In this document: one piece after another, positions 26,549-34,666 of the stretch | How positions within the stretch are numbered: position 1 is the stretch's first letter | How the letters are laid out: the number at the start of each line of letters is the position of its first letter | Assembly (NCBI RefSeq): GCF_900116565.1 | Contig: NZ_FPCJ01000001.1 | Span: 2,476,540-2,540,539 of the forward strand | Direction: 5' to 3' | Source: Thermoflavifilum thermophilum | GTDB taxonomy: Bacteria; Bacteroidota; Bacteroidia; Chitinophagales; Chitinophagaceae | Length of the DNA: 64,000 nucleotides | Program-made: the position numbers and the translations under genes | The notes under the pieces: generated by a model | Seen by the model: the letters and a program-made list of their open reading frames with translations, nothing else | What the model was told of the DNA's origin: nothing | The model's database searches: none

Positions 26549-27166
26549 TCAACCCTGATGATGAGCATGTAATTGTTGTACAATAGCCAGCGACATCTTT
26601 GCGTGCTGATCCGGAGAAATATGATCAGTTTCAGATGAAAACACAGCTATGATTTCACCCTGAGGACTGATCACAAATGTGGTGCGTGGAATAAAACCAT
26701 GCGTAACCGGTTCACCTCTCACATCTTTTACACCTGGCTGGGGTGGTATAATTTTTAATCCATACAAAGCAGCTATTTTTCCCTGCGGATCAGAAGCTAC
26801 CGGGAATTTGCCTGCACAATAATTGGGATCAGAGGAAAATGATTTCAACCTTGCCAAATCATCTGCAGATACACCAATGATAGTAGCACCGGCTTGTGTG
26901 AATTGTTCTTTCAGTTCAGAAAAAGTATGTGCCTCCAGATCACAACCACCGGTATAGGCTGCAGGATAGAAATACACTACCACCGGCCCTTTTGCCAGAG
27001 CATTTTTCAGCGAAAAATCAAATGTTTTTCCGGCCAAACAAGCCCTGGCAGTAAATAACGGAGCTTTATCGCCTTTTTTCAGTGGATTGGATTGTGCCAT
27101 GCTTTTTTGTGCAAATATTAACCCACTTAAAAGGATTACGGGGATCCATAATTTTTTCTTCCACAT
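26549..27166 (-). CDS. Exported thiol peroxidase of the AhpC/TSA (Bcp-like) family
   Basis: The 205-residue protein has a signal peptide (LWIPVILLSGLIFAQKSMAQ), so it would act in the periplasm. The thioredoxin-fold part has VVVYFYPAAYTGGCDLEAHTF with the peroxidatic cysteine Cys75. The usual Bcp motif is TxxCTxE; here the threonine after the cysteine is aspartate. Another cysteine near residue 121 (DPNYCAGKFP) could act as resolving residue. The rest (VIGVSADD and GFIPRTTFVISPQGEI-like segments) is standard. It probably reduces peroxides using a periplasmic thiol donor. It is convergent with glgC. Confidence 0.85.
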   Translation of the reverse strand: MWKKKLWIPVILLSGLIFAQKSMAQSNPLKKGDKAPLFTARACLAGKTFDFSLKNALAKGPVVVYFYPAAYTGGCDLEAHTFSELKEQFTQAGATIIGVSADDLARLKSFSSDPNYCAGKFPVASDPQGKIAALYGLKIIPPQPGVKDVRGEPVTHGFIPRTTFVISPQGEIIAVFSSETDHISPDQHAKMSLAIVQQLHAHHQG

Positions 27167-27486
27167 AATGGTGTATTTTGATAAATATGGGAAATGAAAA
27201 GTTATTGATTAAGGTAAAACTTATTCGGGAAAATTGTTCATCACAATTGTTATCTTTAACGAAAAATTCACGATTTGGGTGATACCAGATGGGATAATTG
27301 TTGCCTATATTTCGGACCTGGTTGGTGCTTACGGAGAAATAATGAAAAGTAGAAACGATGAGAAAAGGTAGCATCAATAATTTTCACGCAGAGCAAGTAC
27401 CATGCACCTGGAAAAGCATTCGGATTTATTTGCGGGAGGCGTACTGTGAGCATATCTTTTGATTATACATCCATCATTTGTATTGT
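27167..27486. other. Non-coding region between the peroxiredoxin and the small membrane genes
   Basis: This AT-rich 320-base gap separates divergent genes and must hold promoters for both. Open frames on the minus strand here (27268-27453 and 27066-27377) have no recognisable family and a composition unlike the genes around them. I see no convincing RNA fold or repeat. TTATCTTTA near 27250 is a weak -7-like sequence. Confidence 0.4.
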
Positions 27487-27702
27487 ATGCCTTTTTCTTT
27501 TGGAGTTTTGTTTATCGTCCTGATAGTTCTTTTCTGTTTGTTTCTGCTGCTGATATGGATCTGGACGCTTGTGGATATTTTGCGCAGCCGGTTTGACAGC
27601 GATACCACCAAGCTGATCTGGGTTATTGTGATTATTTTGCTGCCTGTTTTAGGAATGATTTTGTACTGGATTGTTGGACGGGAGCAGCGGCAGTCTTCTT
27701 AA
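27487..27702 (+). CDS. Small PLDc_N-type membrane protein, copy 1
   Basis: The 71-residue protein has two membrane helices: VLFIVLIVLFCLFLLLIWI, and VIVIILLPVLGMILYWIVG. Between them is WTLVDILRSRFDSDTTKLIW, the motif found in the N-terminal domain of cardiolipin synthase-like phospholipase D proteins and in many stand-alone small proteins. Its role is unknown. The ATG at 27487 is preferred to the TTG at 27478. A paralogue follows 40 bases downstream. Confidence 0.8.
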   Translation: MPFSFGVLFIVLIVLFCLFLLLIWIWTLVDILRSRFDSDTTKLIWVIVIILLPVLGMILYWIVGREQRQSS

Positions 27703-27742
27703 CACAATCATCTGCTTATTTCACCTCAAACACCTTCAGGAT

Positions 27743-27952
27743 ATGCATTTCATGATATTGTTATTACTTGGCTGGGGCCTCTGGGGCCTGCTGACATTGA
27801 TTCTCTGGATCTGGGCGCTGGTTGATATTATCAAAAGTCGGTTCAATAGTGATACCACCAAAATCATCTGGATTGTGGTCGTGATTTTGCTTCCGCTGCT
27901 GGGCTCCATTTTGTATCTCATCATTGGTCGCAGCCAGCGGGTTTCATCCTGA
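27743..27952 (+). CDS. Small PLDc_N-type membrane protein, copy 2
   Basis: The 69-residue protein is a tandem paralogue of the preceding gene. It shares ALVDIIKSRFNSDTTKIIW and a second helix VVVILLPLLGSILYLIIGR. The first helix (FMILLLLGWGLWGLLTLIL) differs, so the duplication is not recent. The two products might form a membrane pair, but nothing in the sequence shows a function. It ends 2 bases before the convergent hydrolase gene. Confidence 0.8.
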   Translation: MHFMILLLLGWGLWGLLTLILWIWALVDIIKSRFNSDTTKIIWIVVVILLPLLGSILYLIIGRSQRVSS

Positions 27953-27954
27953 TT

Positions 27955-28875
27955 TTATTCTTCCATGAATGGAGTATAGCCGGCCGGTGGCTGCCAATGG
28001 TCGTGTGGTTCAAAATAATGCCAGAGCAGGGCTGATACCTGGCGAATCAGCTCCCAGGCTGCATTGCTGTGTGTCCAGCTTTGATCGGCAATGTCTTTGG
28101 TATCTACGCAGAATACGTAATCGCCATGGGGTGCGTTTACCAGCACTACTTCCGATCGGGAATCATCTACGGCTCCCTGTTTGGATGCTGCCTGCACATA
28201 GGGCGGGATTTGCGAAAGCGCCACATCATCCCAGTAGATATGACACAGGTTGCGATACATGCGTTCGCTGGCTGCCGGTGAAATGATTTCGCCTTTTCTC
28301 AACTGCACCAGAAATTGGGCCATTTCACGTGGTGTGGTCTGTCCCCAGCCATATTGCCGATAGGCAGCTTCCCTTCCGGGGGTGCGGGAGTTGACGCGAT
28401 AATATTGATAACCATGATCGGCCAGCCATTGATTGATAGCTGTACCCCCGCCTGCCAGCGATTGCAACCAGAGGGCCGCTGTGTTGTCGCTTTCCGTAAT
28501 CATCAGCATCACCACTTTGCTCAATTCAATATGGGTGCTGTCTTTGGCCATGCCTAAAATATCTACGCCCGGGTAATAGAGAGAATCTCTGTATAACAAG
28601 TTCTGATGGTATTGCAACTGGCTGTCGGCAATACGTTGAAAAATCACGGCCTGAATAGCCACTTTAATCATGCTGGCAGTGGGAAACAGCGAATCGGCAT
28701 GGATGGCGGCTTCTTTGTTTGTGCCTAATTTGTGTACGTAAATCCCCACGGTTCCCTGAAAGGGCTTCACCAGGGCCTCCAGTTTACGTTGCAGCTTGCG
28801 GTCAATGCGATAATGCTGCGCAAAGCCAGGCAGGCTAAGCAACCCGCATAACAAAACGATGCTGATGCTTTTCAT
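27955..28875 (-). CDS. Exported serine hydrolase with class A beta-lactamase fold
   Basis: The 306-residue protein has a signal peptide (IVLLCGLLSLPGFAQ). It carries the active-site elements of penicillin-recognising enzymes: Ser68-Ala-x-x-Lys-type PTASMIKV (Ser68, Lys71), an SDN loop at 129-131 (TESDNTAA), and SKQGAVDD in the place of the usual KTG triad. The altered KTG (KQG) and the missing classical omega-loop signature argue against an efficient antibiotic-degrading beta-lactamase. A carboxypeptidase, esterase or cell-wall role is equally possible. The neighbouring bshB1 gene runs in the same direction 19 bases upstream. Confidence 0.82.
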   Translation of the reverse strand: MKSISIVLLCGLLSLPGFAQHYRIDRKLQRKLEALVKPFQGTVGIYVHKLGTNKEAAIHADSLFPTASMIKVAIQAVIFQRIADSQLQYHQNLLYRDSLYYPGVDILGMAKDSTHIELSKVVMLMITESDNTAALWLQSLAGGGTAINQWLADHGYQYYRVNSRTPGREAAYRQYGWGQTTPREMAQFLVQLRKGEIISPAASERMYRNLCHIYWDDVALSQIPPYVQAASKQGAVDDSRSEVVLVNAPHGDYVFCVDTKDIADQSWTHSNAAWELIRQVSALLWHYFEPHDHWQPPAGYTPFMEE

Positions 28876-28894
28876 GCGACATACACTTCAAGGT

Positions 28895-29626
28895 TCATAC
28901 AAATACATGCAAATGGCTGACGCCTAATTTTTTCCGGGAAGTGAAGCCTTCGCCATATTGTGTGCCGATGCGGTATCCCCACATTTGAGCGAGATGCACA
29001 ATGTGCTCAAAAAAAGCAGGTGTGGAAATATACGTCTGCAGCGGATCATCGGGATTGGCTAAAAATTGCGAGCGGAAAGCTTTAATGGCCTCCAGCTTTT
29101 TATCCATCACCGGACTGATATCCACAATAAAATCGGGTTCCAGGTCTTCATCCTGAATAAAATGCCAGATGTGGCGAGGCCGCCAGGGTTGCTGGGGTTG
29201 GCCTTTCCAGTGGGTTTCAATTTTGATGAGTCCCGATAGAAAGCAACTTGTCTCCACCAGCTCGGCAGCACGGCCATGATCGGGATGGCGGTCGTGTTCG
29301 GCATTGGTGAGTACGATATCGGGCTGGAAATAGCGGATGAACGGAATCAGCCGCAATTGATGTTCTTGATCATTCCGGAAGAATCCATCGGGAAGGCTTG
29401 CATTTTCCCGTATTTCCACGCCCATGATTTCGGTAGCTTTTCGGGCTTCGGCCGCACGGATTTCCGGCGTTCCGCGTGTGCCCAGTTCACCGGCTGTGAG
29501 ATCGAGAATGCCCACCCGGTGGCCCATTTGTACATGCACCATCAGCGTGCCGGCACAGGAAAGTTCCACATCATCGGGATGAGCCGCAATGGCCAGAATA
29601 TCGAGCTTATGTGTAGCTGCTTGCAT
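28895..29626 (-). CDS. bshB1: Bacillithiol biosynthesis deacetylase BshB1
   Basis: The 243-residue PIG-L-family metalloenzyme removes acetate from GlcNAc-malate in bacillithiol synthesis. Zinc-binding motifs are clear: AAHPDDVELSCAGT (His16, Asp18, Asp19) and HDRHPDHGRAAEL near residue 110. The segment LDLTAGELGTRGTPEIR is typical of BshB1. The ATG at 29626 gives the compact family start; the frame continues to 29686 but overlaps the upstream gene. YpdA at 48 kb, a bacillithiol-disulfide reductase homologue, supports the call. It seems to belong to an operon with the upstream VOC and GlxA-type genes. Confidence 0.88.
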   Translation of the reverse strand: MQAATHKLDILAIAAHPDDVELSCAGTLMVHVQMGHRVGILDLTAGELGTRGTPEIRAAEARKATEIMGVEIRENASLPDGFFRNDQEHQLRLIPFIRYFQPDIVLTNAEHDRHPDHGRAAELVETSCFLSGLIKIETHWKGQPQQPWRPRHIWHFIQDEDLEPDFIVDISPVMDKKLEAIKAFRSQFLANPDDPLQTYISTPAFFEHIVHLAQMWGYRIGTQYGEGFTSRKKLGVSHLHVFV

Positions 29627-29648
29627 GTGCCAAAATTCAGAAAAAAAA

Positions 29649-30185
29649 CTATTCACTCCGAGATTCATGGCCTGAAGATAGTTCACCTAACAGGTTTTCC
29701 AAATCCAGTGCCCGGGTGTACATGTGCAAAGATCCATCGGGAAGAAAAGGCCATTGCTCACGCGGCCTGTCCCAATACAATTCCACACCATTGCCATCGG
29801 GATCGTTTAGATAAATCGCTTCTGATACGCCGTGATCGCTGGCTCCGGTAATCGGGTATTCGGCCAGCAGCAAGCGGTTGAGCACAACAGCCAGGTCTTT
29901 TCGGGTAGGATATAAAATCGCAAAATGATACAAACCCGCTGCATGCAAGGGTGCGGGTGGTGCATGGTGGCTGTACCAGATGTTGATGCCGATATGATGA
30001 TGATAGCCGCCGGCAGAAAGAAAAACCGCCTGATGTCCGTATCGCATGGTGATGTCAAAACCTAACAGATCGTGATAAAAAGAAAGCGAACGTTCCAGAT
30101 CGGCTACTTTCAGATGCACGTGCCCGATACGGGTTTGCGACGGAGCTGTGTAGGGTGGAAGCGTATGGTTCATAAACTCACTCAT
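29649..30185 (-). CDS. VOC-family dioxygenase/glyoxalase-like protein
   Basis: The 178-residue protein has paired vicinal-oxygen-chelate beta-alpha-beta modules. The first is IGHVHLKVADLERSLSFYHDLLGF; the second is YHFAILYPTRKDLAVVLNRL with DHGVSEAIYLNDPDGNGVELYWD. Candidate metal ligands are His29 in GHVHLKV, a histidine in the second module (YHFAILY), and the glutamate in GVELYWD. The layout resembles catechol-2,3-dioxygenase-like CatE proteins. Substrate is unknown. It starts 2 bases after the upstream regulator gene's stop, so the two are surely co-transcribed. Confidence 0.82.
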   Translation of the reverse strand: MSEFMNHTLPPYTAPSQTRIGHVHLKVADLERSLSFYHDLLGFDITMRYGHQAVFLSAGGYHHHIGINIWYSHHAPPAPLHAAGLYHFAILYPTRKDLAVVLNRLLLAEYPITGASDHGVSEAIYLNDPDGNGVELYWDRPREQWPFLPDGSLHMYTRALDLENLLGELSSGHESRSE

Positions 30186-30187
30186 TT

Positions 30188-31204
30188 TCAGTTCAGTTGG
30201 TCTCCGGCTATCTGACCCTGCGATGGCGCAAACCAATGCTTGCCATATCGGTTTCGATATTGCAAAGGCGACAGTCCGGTTATTTTCTTGAAAGCCTCCC
30301 GAAAAGCCTTATGATCCTGATATCCTACGTCATACATCACTTCATAAATGGTACACAGGCTATTTTCCAGTTTTTTCCTGGCAGCTTCCATTCGCACACG
30401 CTGGATATAAGCTCCTACAGTGTAGCCAGTAGCTTGTTTGAACCTGCGTTCCAGATTCCTTCGGCTGATGGCAAACGTTTCGCATAGTTGAAATATGCTG
30501 ATGCGTTGGGCATAATATTGCTCAATAAATGCCTGAGCTTTTTTAACGGTTTCATCAGCATGATGCTTGTATCCCTGAAAAATCATAAATGGAGATTGGG
30601 AATGCCGATCCATATCCACCTGAAACAATTTCACACAATGAATAGCCGCTTCATGACCTATGAATTTTTCGATGAGATATACGATGAGATTGGCAGAAGA
30701 AAAAGCACCACCACTGGTATAAAGGCCGGATTCATCCGTGAGAATGCGGTCGGTTACGACCTGAATATCCGAAAACCATTGTTGAAATAATGGAATAGCC
30801 TGCCAGTGGGTAGCACAGGTTTTTCCGCGCAACAAGCCGGTCGCTGCCAGCAAAAAGGTGCCCAGACAAAGACTGGCAATTTCACTGCCATTTGCATATT
30901 GTGCTTTTAGCCAGGGAATATATTCCTGGTTGCGCTGCAACGTATGGGCGATATCGTGGACTTCACACGAGGGGATAATGATGAGATCGGTATGATGCAA
31001 TTGTTGAATCTGTATATCCGGATGAATCGTAAACAAGCCCTGATCGAGTTCCACTGTGGCATGAAGCCCGGCAGTCTGAACCTGAAAGGCTGGACTTTGA
31101 TTTTGCTGCTCCAGGAAGCGATTGACTTCCAGAAATGCCCGGCGCGGCTGATCCAGGCTGCTTAAATTGCTTCCCTCAATAGCCAGAAGTGTAATGTGTT
31201 TCAT
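30188..31204 (-). CDS. GlxA-family transcriptional regulator (DJ-1/PfpI plus AraC HTH)
   Basis: The 338-residue protein has an N-terminal DJ-1/PfpI-like domain (about 1-185), with the nucleophile-elbow-like segment IASLCLGTFLLAATGLL. A C-terminal AraC-type DNA-binding domain lies at about 225-325 (ISRRNLERRFKQATGYT and YDVGYQDHKAFREAFKKITG). Regulators of this type often control small-molecule catabolism genes. It is first in a minus-strand unit with the VOC and BshB1 genes, and lies back-to-back with the PhnB-like gene at 31.4 kb, a plausible target. The ATG at 31204 fits the family start. Confidence 0.88.
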   Translation of the reverse strand: MKHITLLAIEGSNLSSLDQPRRAFLEVNRFLEQQNQSPAFQVQTAGLHATVELDQGLFTIHPDIQIQQLHHTDLIIIPSCEVHDIAHTLQRNQEYIPWLKAQYANGSEIASLCLGTFLLAATGLLRGKTCATHWQAIPLFQQWFSDIQVVTDRILTDESGLYTSGGAFSSANLIVYLIEKFIGHEAAIHCVKLFQVDMDRHSQSPFMIFQGYKHHADETVKKAQAFIEQYYAQRISIFQLCETFAISRRNLERRFKQATGYTVGAYIQRVRMEAARKKLENSLCTIYEVMYDVGYQDHKAFREAFKKITGLSPLQYRNRYGKHWFAPSQGQIAGDQLN

Positions 31205-31355
31205 AAAAGTTTTTCTTCCGAAGGTAACAGAATTTTGCCGCAATCACACCCCGAAATTGCCTGTTTTACACCCGCAGCATTACCAATGCCTTGTGTAAGT
31301 TTGCTCATGTGTAACAAACTAAAGTAATGTATTCACCCTCTAAAAAACTTTGACC

Positions 31356-31787
31356 ATGAAAGCAATTATTCCTTATTTGAATTTCGATGGCCAGACGGAA
31401 GAAGCCATGCTGTTTTACAAATCTGTATTTGGTGGAGAGTTTATGGGACAGGGCATCATGTACATGGGCGATGTGCCGGGTATGGATAACCTGCCGGAGG
31501 AAGAAAAGAAACGCGTGATGCATGTAACTCTTTCCCTGGGTAATGGATGGATGCTCATGGCCAGCGACACCCTGCCCTCGATGGGTCATAAACTGGTGAA
31601 GGGCAATAATCATTACATCTTGCTTTCACCCGATAGCAAAGCAGAAGCTGACCGCATTTTTCAATTCCTTGCCGAAGGCGGAAAAGTGCAAATGCCCATG
31701 CAGGATCAGTTCTGGGGCGACTATTACGGTATTGTGGTGGATAAATTTGGCATACAATGGATGATCAATTACAGCTCAAATAGTTGA
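31356..31787 (+). CDS. PhnB-like VOC-family protein
   Basis: The 143-residue protein has the single-module PhnB/YjdN pattern: IPYLNFDGQTEEAMLFYKSVFGGEF at the start, VMHVTLSLGNGWMLMASD in the middle, and WGDYYGIVVDKFGIQWMINY at the end. Proteins of this family are often annotated as 3-demethylubiquinone methyltransferase-like, but no methyltransferase activity is supported. It dimerises to form the VOC cavity. The ATG at 31356 follows an in-frame TTG at 31350. Confidence 0.82.
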   Translation: MKAIIPYLNFDGQTEEAMLFYKSVFGGEFMGQGIMYMGDVPGMDNLPEEEKKRVMHVTLSLGNGWMLMASDTLPSMGHKLVKGNNHYILLSPDSKAEADRIFQFLAEGGKVQMPMQDQFWGDYYGIVVDKFGIQWMINYSSNS

Positions 31788-31824
31788 TTTTCATGGCAAA
31801 TGCCATTGTGCATCAAAATATTTA

Positions 31825-32400
31825 ATGACAAACCACATGAGAAAACTAAAACTGCAAGTGCAACTGTCTGTAGACGGTTTTGTGGGTGGGCCCCAAGGTG
31901 AAATGGACTGGCTGGAATGGAACTGGGACGAAAACATCAAACAATATGTGTTGGATCTTACCCGGCCCGTTGATACCATTGTTCTGGGCAGAAAGTTAGC
32001 CGAGGGTTTTATTCCGGCGTGGCAATCCAGACTTTCCGATCCCCATACGGCAGATGATTTTGCACGTAAAATGGTGGAAACACCCAAAGTAATTTTTACC
32101 CGTACGCTCGATCAATCTGTGTGGGAAAATGCGGTGCTTGCAAAAGGTGATCTGATCACCGAAATCACTCGCCTGAAACATCAGAAAGGCGGCGACATCA
32201 TAGCTTATGGCGGTGCCACATTCGTTTCCTCCCTTCTCAGAGCCGGATTGATTGATGAATATTTCTTGTTTGTCAATCCTGTAGCCATTGGCAAGGGATT
32301 ATCCATTTTTCATGAGCTGGACAGGAAATTAAACTTCAGGTTAATAGAAGCTCAACCCTTTGATTGTGGCATTGTGGTGCTTCACTATGTTGTACGCTAA
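31825..32400 (+). CDS. Dihydrofolate reductase/RibD C-terminal-like protein
   Basis: The 191-residue protein belongs to the RibD C-terminal/DHFR-fold family typified by YyaP/YwjB. The start, LKLQVQLSVDGFVGGPQGEMDW, resembles DHFR with its substrate-binding part. IVLGRKLAEGF, GGDIIAYGGATFVSSLL and IDEYFLFVNPVAIGKG are family landmarks. These proteins probably use NADPH as reductases; the substrate is unknown, and it is not the cell's main DHFR by sequence. A second ATG at 31837 is also possible. It lies 37 bases after the PhnB-like gene. Confidence 0.85.
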   Translation: MTNHMRKLKLQVQLSVDGFVGGPQGEMDWLEWNWDENIKQYVLDLTRPVDTIVLGRKLAEGFIPAWQSRLSDPHTADDFARKMVETPKVIFTRTLDQSVWENAVLAKGDLITEITRLKHQKGGDIIAYGGATFVSSLLRAGLIDEYFLFVNPVAIGKGLSIFHELDRKLNFRLIEAQPFDCGIVVLHYVVR

Positions 32401-32438
32401 CAGAAATGCATGATTGGCTTGTATCCATTGAATACGGA

Positions 32439-32471
32439 TTGTTCTTTATCGCAAAAGATATCATAAGTTTA
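32439..32471 (+). promoter_or_regulatory. Candidate promoter of the double-VOC gene
   Basis: TTG (32439-32441), a 22-base gap and TAAGTTTA (32464-32471) resemble the Bacteroidota promoter with one mismatch in the -7 box. It lies 46 bases before the ATG at 32517. Confidence 0.35.
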
Positions 32472-32516
32472 TGGACAAATCCATACACCCCATTTACCCA
32501 CCTGAACCGCTTGCCT

Positions 32517-33428
32517 ATGCATCCCATTGTTCCGCATCTTTGGTTCGACCATCAGGCAAAAGAAGCGATAGATCTTTACTGTTCGCTCATACCTGATTCG
32601 TATGTTACCCATAGCATCACTTTGCACGATACCCCTTCGGGCAATGCGGAGCTTTTTTCTTTTGTTTTAGCCGGACAGCCCTTTATGGCCATCAATGCCG
32701 GTCCCTATTTTCAGTTCAACCCTTCAATTTCATTTTTTCTGAATTTTGATCCCTCACGCGACCGGCAGGCACAGGCCCATCTGGAACACACCTGGGCTGC
32801 TTTGTCGGAGGGTGGTAAGGTGCTGATGCCCCTGGGAGAATATCCCTTCAGCAAATGTTATGGCTGGATACAGGATCGATATGGATTATCATGGCAACTC
32901 ATTCTGTCTAATCCCGAGGGCGATCCAAGACCTTTTGTGGTACCCTGTTTATTATTTACCCGCGATCGGTTTGGTAAAGCTGAAACTGCCCTGCAATTTT
33001 ATCTGTCGGTTTTTCAGCAAGTCAGGGTCGGGCAGTTGGTACATTACAGCGACATGGATACCAATTCACCCTTTGCCCACGCAATAGCGTACGCCGATTT
33101 TCAAATCAACGAAACCTGGATGGCCATCATGGATGGACCGGGCGATCATGCATTTGCGTTCAACGAAGCCATTTCATTTGTGGTAACCTGCGATACACAG
33201 GCGGAAATAGATGCATACTGGCAACACCTATCGGCTGTGCCCGAGGCTGAACAATGCGGCTGGTGCAAGGATTCCTTTGGAATATCCTGGCAGATTACAC
33301 CATCCATCCTCGACAGCATGATGAAGGAAGGTTCGCCTGAACAGATCAAACGCGTTACGCAGGCCTTTTTAAAGATGAAAAAATTTGACATCGCAGCCCT
33401 TCAAAAGGCTTACTCCATGCCTGAATAG
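32517..33428 (+). CDS. Two-domain PhnB-like VOC protein
   Basis: This 303-residue protein is a fusion of two PhnB-type modules. The first runs from VPHLWFDHQAKEAIDLYCSL to YGWIQDRYGLSWQLIL (about 4-130). The second runs from PCLLFTRDRFGKAETALQFY to CGWCKDSFGISWQITP (about 143-265). The terminal part (IKRVTQAFLKMKKFDIAALQKAY) is a helix often found in these proteins. No catalytic role is established. The ATG at 32517 is the best start; the frame is open further upstream but that stretch looks non-coding and contains the candidate promoter. Confidence 0.82.
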   Translation: MHPIVPHLWFDHQAKEAIDLYCSLIPDSYVTHSITLHDTPSGNAELFSFVLAGQPFMAINAGPYFQFNPSISFFLNFDPSRDRQAQAHLEHTWAALSEGGKVLMPLGEYPFSKCYGWIQDRYGLSWQLILSNPEGDPRPFVVPCLLFTRDRFGKAETALQFYLSVFQQVRVGQLVHYSDMDTNSPFAHAIAYADFQINETWMAIMDGPGDHAFAFNEAISFVVTCDTQAEIDAYWQHLSAVPEAEQCGWCKDSFGISWQITPSILDSMMKEGSPEQIKRVTQAFLKMKKFDIAALQKAYSMPE

Positions 33429-33448
33429 CCTTGCTCAAGTATCATGTT

Positions 33449-33817
33449 ATGAACAGCAAAAAAGATATTGCCAAATCGTTTCTCAGGCTGGCTTCCAGCG
33501 GGCGGGTAGATGAAGCCTTTGCTCACTATGTGCATCCCGGTTTCATACACCACAATCCTTATTTCAGGGGCGACAGGGCATCATTTCAGCAGGCTATGGA
33601 AGAGAATGCCCGCCAGTTTCCAAACAAAACGTATGAAGTGCTGCGGGTACTGGAAGATGGCGATTGGGTAGCCATTCACGGCAAGGTGGTGCTCACGGCC
33701 GAATCGCAATGGTCGGTGATTCATATTTTCCGCTTCGAGGATAACCTTATTAAAGAATCGTGGGAAGCTTCGCAGCAGGTCATACCCGATTCACCGAATA
33801 GATATGGGATATTCTAA
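33449..33817 (+). CDS. SnoaL/NTF2-like protein
   Basis: The 122-residue protein has the cone-shaped NTF2-like fold pattern. A helical start (DIAKSFLRLASSGRVDEAFAHYV) precedes PGFIHHNPYFRGDRASF, and strands with DGDWVAIHGKVVL and VIHIFRFEDNLIKESWE close the fold. SnoaL-like proteins include polyketide cyclases and many uncharacterised small-molecule binders or isomerases. The ATG at 33449 fits the usual start. It follows the double-VOC gene by 20 bases. Confidence 0.8.
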   Translation: MNSKKDIAKSFLRLASSGRVDEAFAHYVHPGFIHHNPYFRGDRASFQQAMEENARQFPNKTYEVLRVLEDGDWVAIHGKVVLTAESQWSVIHIFRFEDNLIKESWEASQQVIPDSPNRYGIF

Positions 33818-33878
33818 CGGGCTGTTCATCTCATTGGTTTTTAGATACCTGCTTGCTCAGGATTAAAAGGGATTTGCG

Positions 33879-33886
33879 TATGTTTG
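33879..33886 (+). promoter_or_regulatory. -7 element at the ABC ATPase start
   Basis: TATGTTTG matches TAnnTTTG exactly and ends 4 bases before the ATG of the ABC gene. TTG lies 23 bases upstream, slightly far. If used, the transcript would be leaderless or nearly so. Confidence 0.35.
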
Positions 33887-33890
33887 CTGC

Positions 33891-34655
33891 ATGGCAAACA
33901 AAAAGATGATTGTCGTCCAGGACCTGGTGAAGCGGTATGGCGATCTGGAAGCGGTGAAAGGAATCAGCTTTGAAGTGGAAGAAGGAGAGATTTTTGGTTT
34001 GCTGGGGCCTAACGGTGCTGGTAAGTCCACGACGCTGGAAATCATCGAAACCTTGCGCCCGAAAACTTCCGGCAAGGTATGGGTGAATGGATATGATCTG
34101 GACAAGGAGCCGCAAAAGATTAAACAGATCATAGGCGTGCAATTGCAAAGTGCAGGGTATTATCCTAATCTGAATTTAAAGCAGCTGATCGATTTATTTG
34201 CCGGCTTATACAACCGGCATGTGGATGCCATGGAGCTGTTGCGCAGCATCAAGCTGGAAGATAAGGCCAAAAAAAAGTTTAAGGAGCTTTCTGGCGGCCA
34301 GCAGCAACGTTTTTCTGTAGCCACCACGCTCATCAACGAACCGAAGGTCATATTTCTTGACGAGCCCACCACCGGCATGGATCCACAAGCCCGGCGCAAC
34401 CTCTGGGATCTTATCAAACAAATTCGTGAACGCGGCACCACCGTGGTGATCACCACGCATTACATGGATGAAGCGGAATATTTATGCGACCGGGTGGCTA
34501 TCATTGATCTGGGTCGCATCATTGCGCTGGATAAGCCCGAGCGACTCATCGATGAGCTGGTGAGCTCGGGTTTTGAACGGCATAAGGAAGTGAAAAAAGC
34601 CAATTTAGAAGATGTGTTTCTGCACCTTACCGGTAAGGAATTACGCGAAGATTAA
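33891..34655 (+). CDS. ABC transporter ATP-binding protein (CcmA/drug-export type)
   Basis: The 254-residue ATPase has Walker A GPNGAGKST (residues 39-47), a Q-loop in IGVQLQSAG, the signature LSGGQQQR near 134, Walker B VIFLDEPTTGMDP near 155, and an H-loop in VVITTHYMDEAEYL. The C-terminal tail (NLEDVFLHLTGKELRED) is typical of ABC-2 exporters of the CcmA/DrrA class. These normally sit next to a permease gene, but the next gene here is a broken DinB-family gene and the one after is on the other strand. The partner membrane protein must be elsewhere or lost. Confidence 0.92.
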   Translation: MANKKMIVVQDLVKRYGDLEAVKGISFEVEEGEIFGLLGPNGAGKSTTLEIIETLRPKTSGKVWVNGYDLDKEPQKIKQIIGVQLQSAGYYPNLNLKQLIDLFAGLYNRHVDAMELLRSIKLEDKAKKKFKELSGGQQQRFSVATTLINEPKVIFLDEPTTGMDPQARRNLWDLIKQIRERGTTVVITTHYMDEAEYLCDRVAIIDLGRIIALDKPERLIDELVSSGFERHKEVKKANLEDVFLHLTGKELRED

Positions 34656-34666
34656 TCCATCTCATC

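Noticed and set aside
27066-27453. Minus-strand frames in the gap upstream of the small membrane genes
   Set aside because: No family resemblance, AT-rich composition, and overlap with the peroxiredoxin start region; treated as non-coding.
27955-28875. Antibiotic-resistance beta-lactamase
   Set aside because: The KTG motif is changed to KQG and the classical omega-loop signature is absent; only the fold can be claimed.
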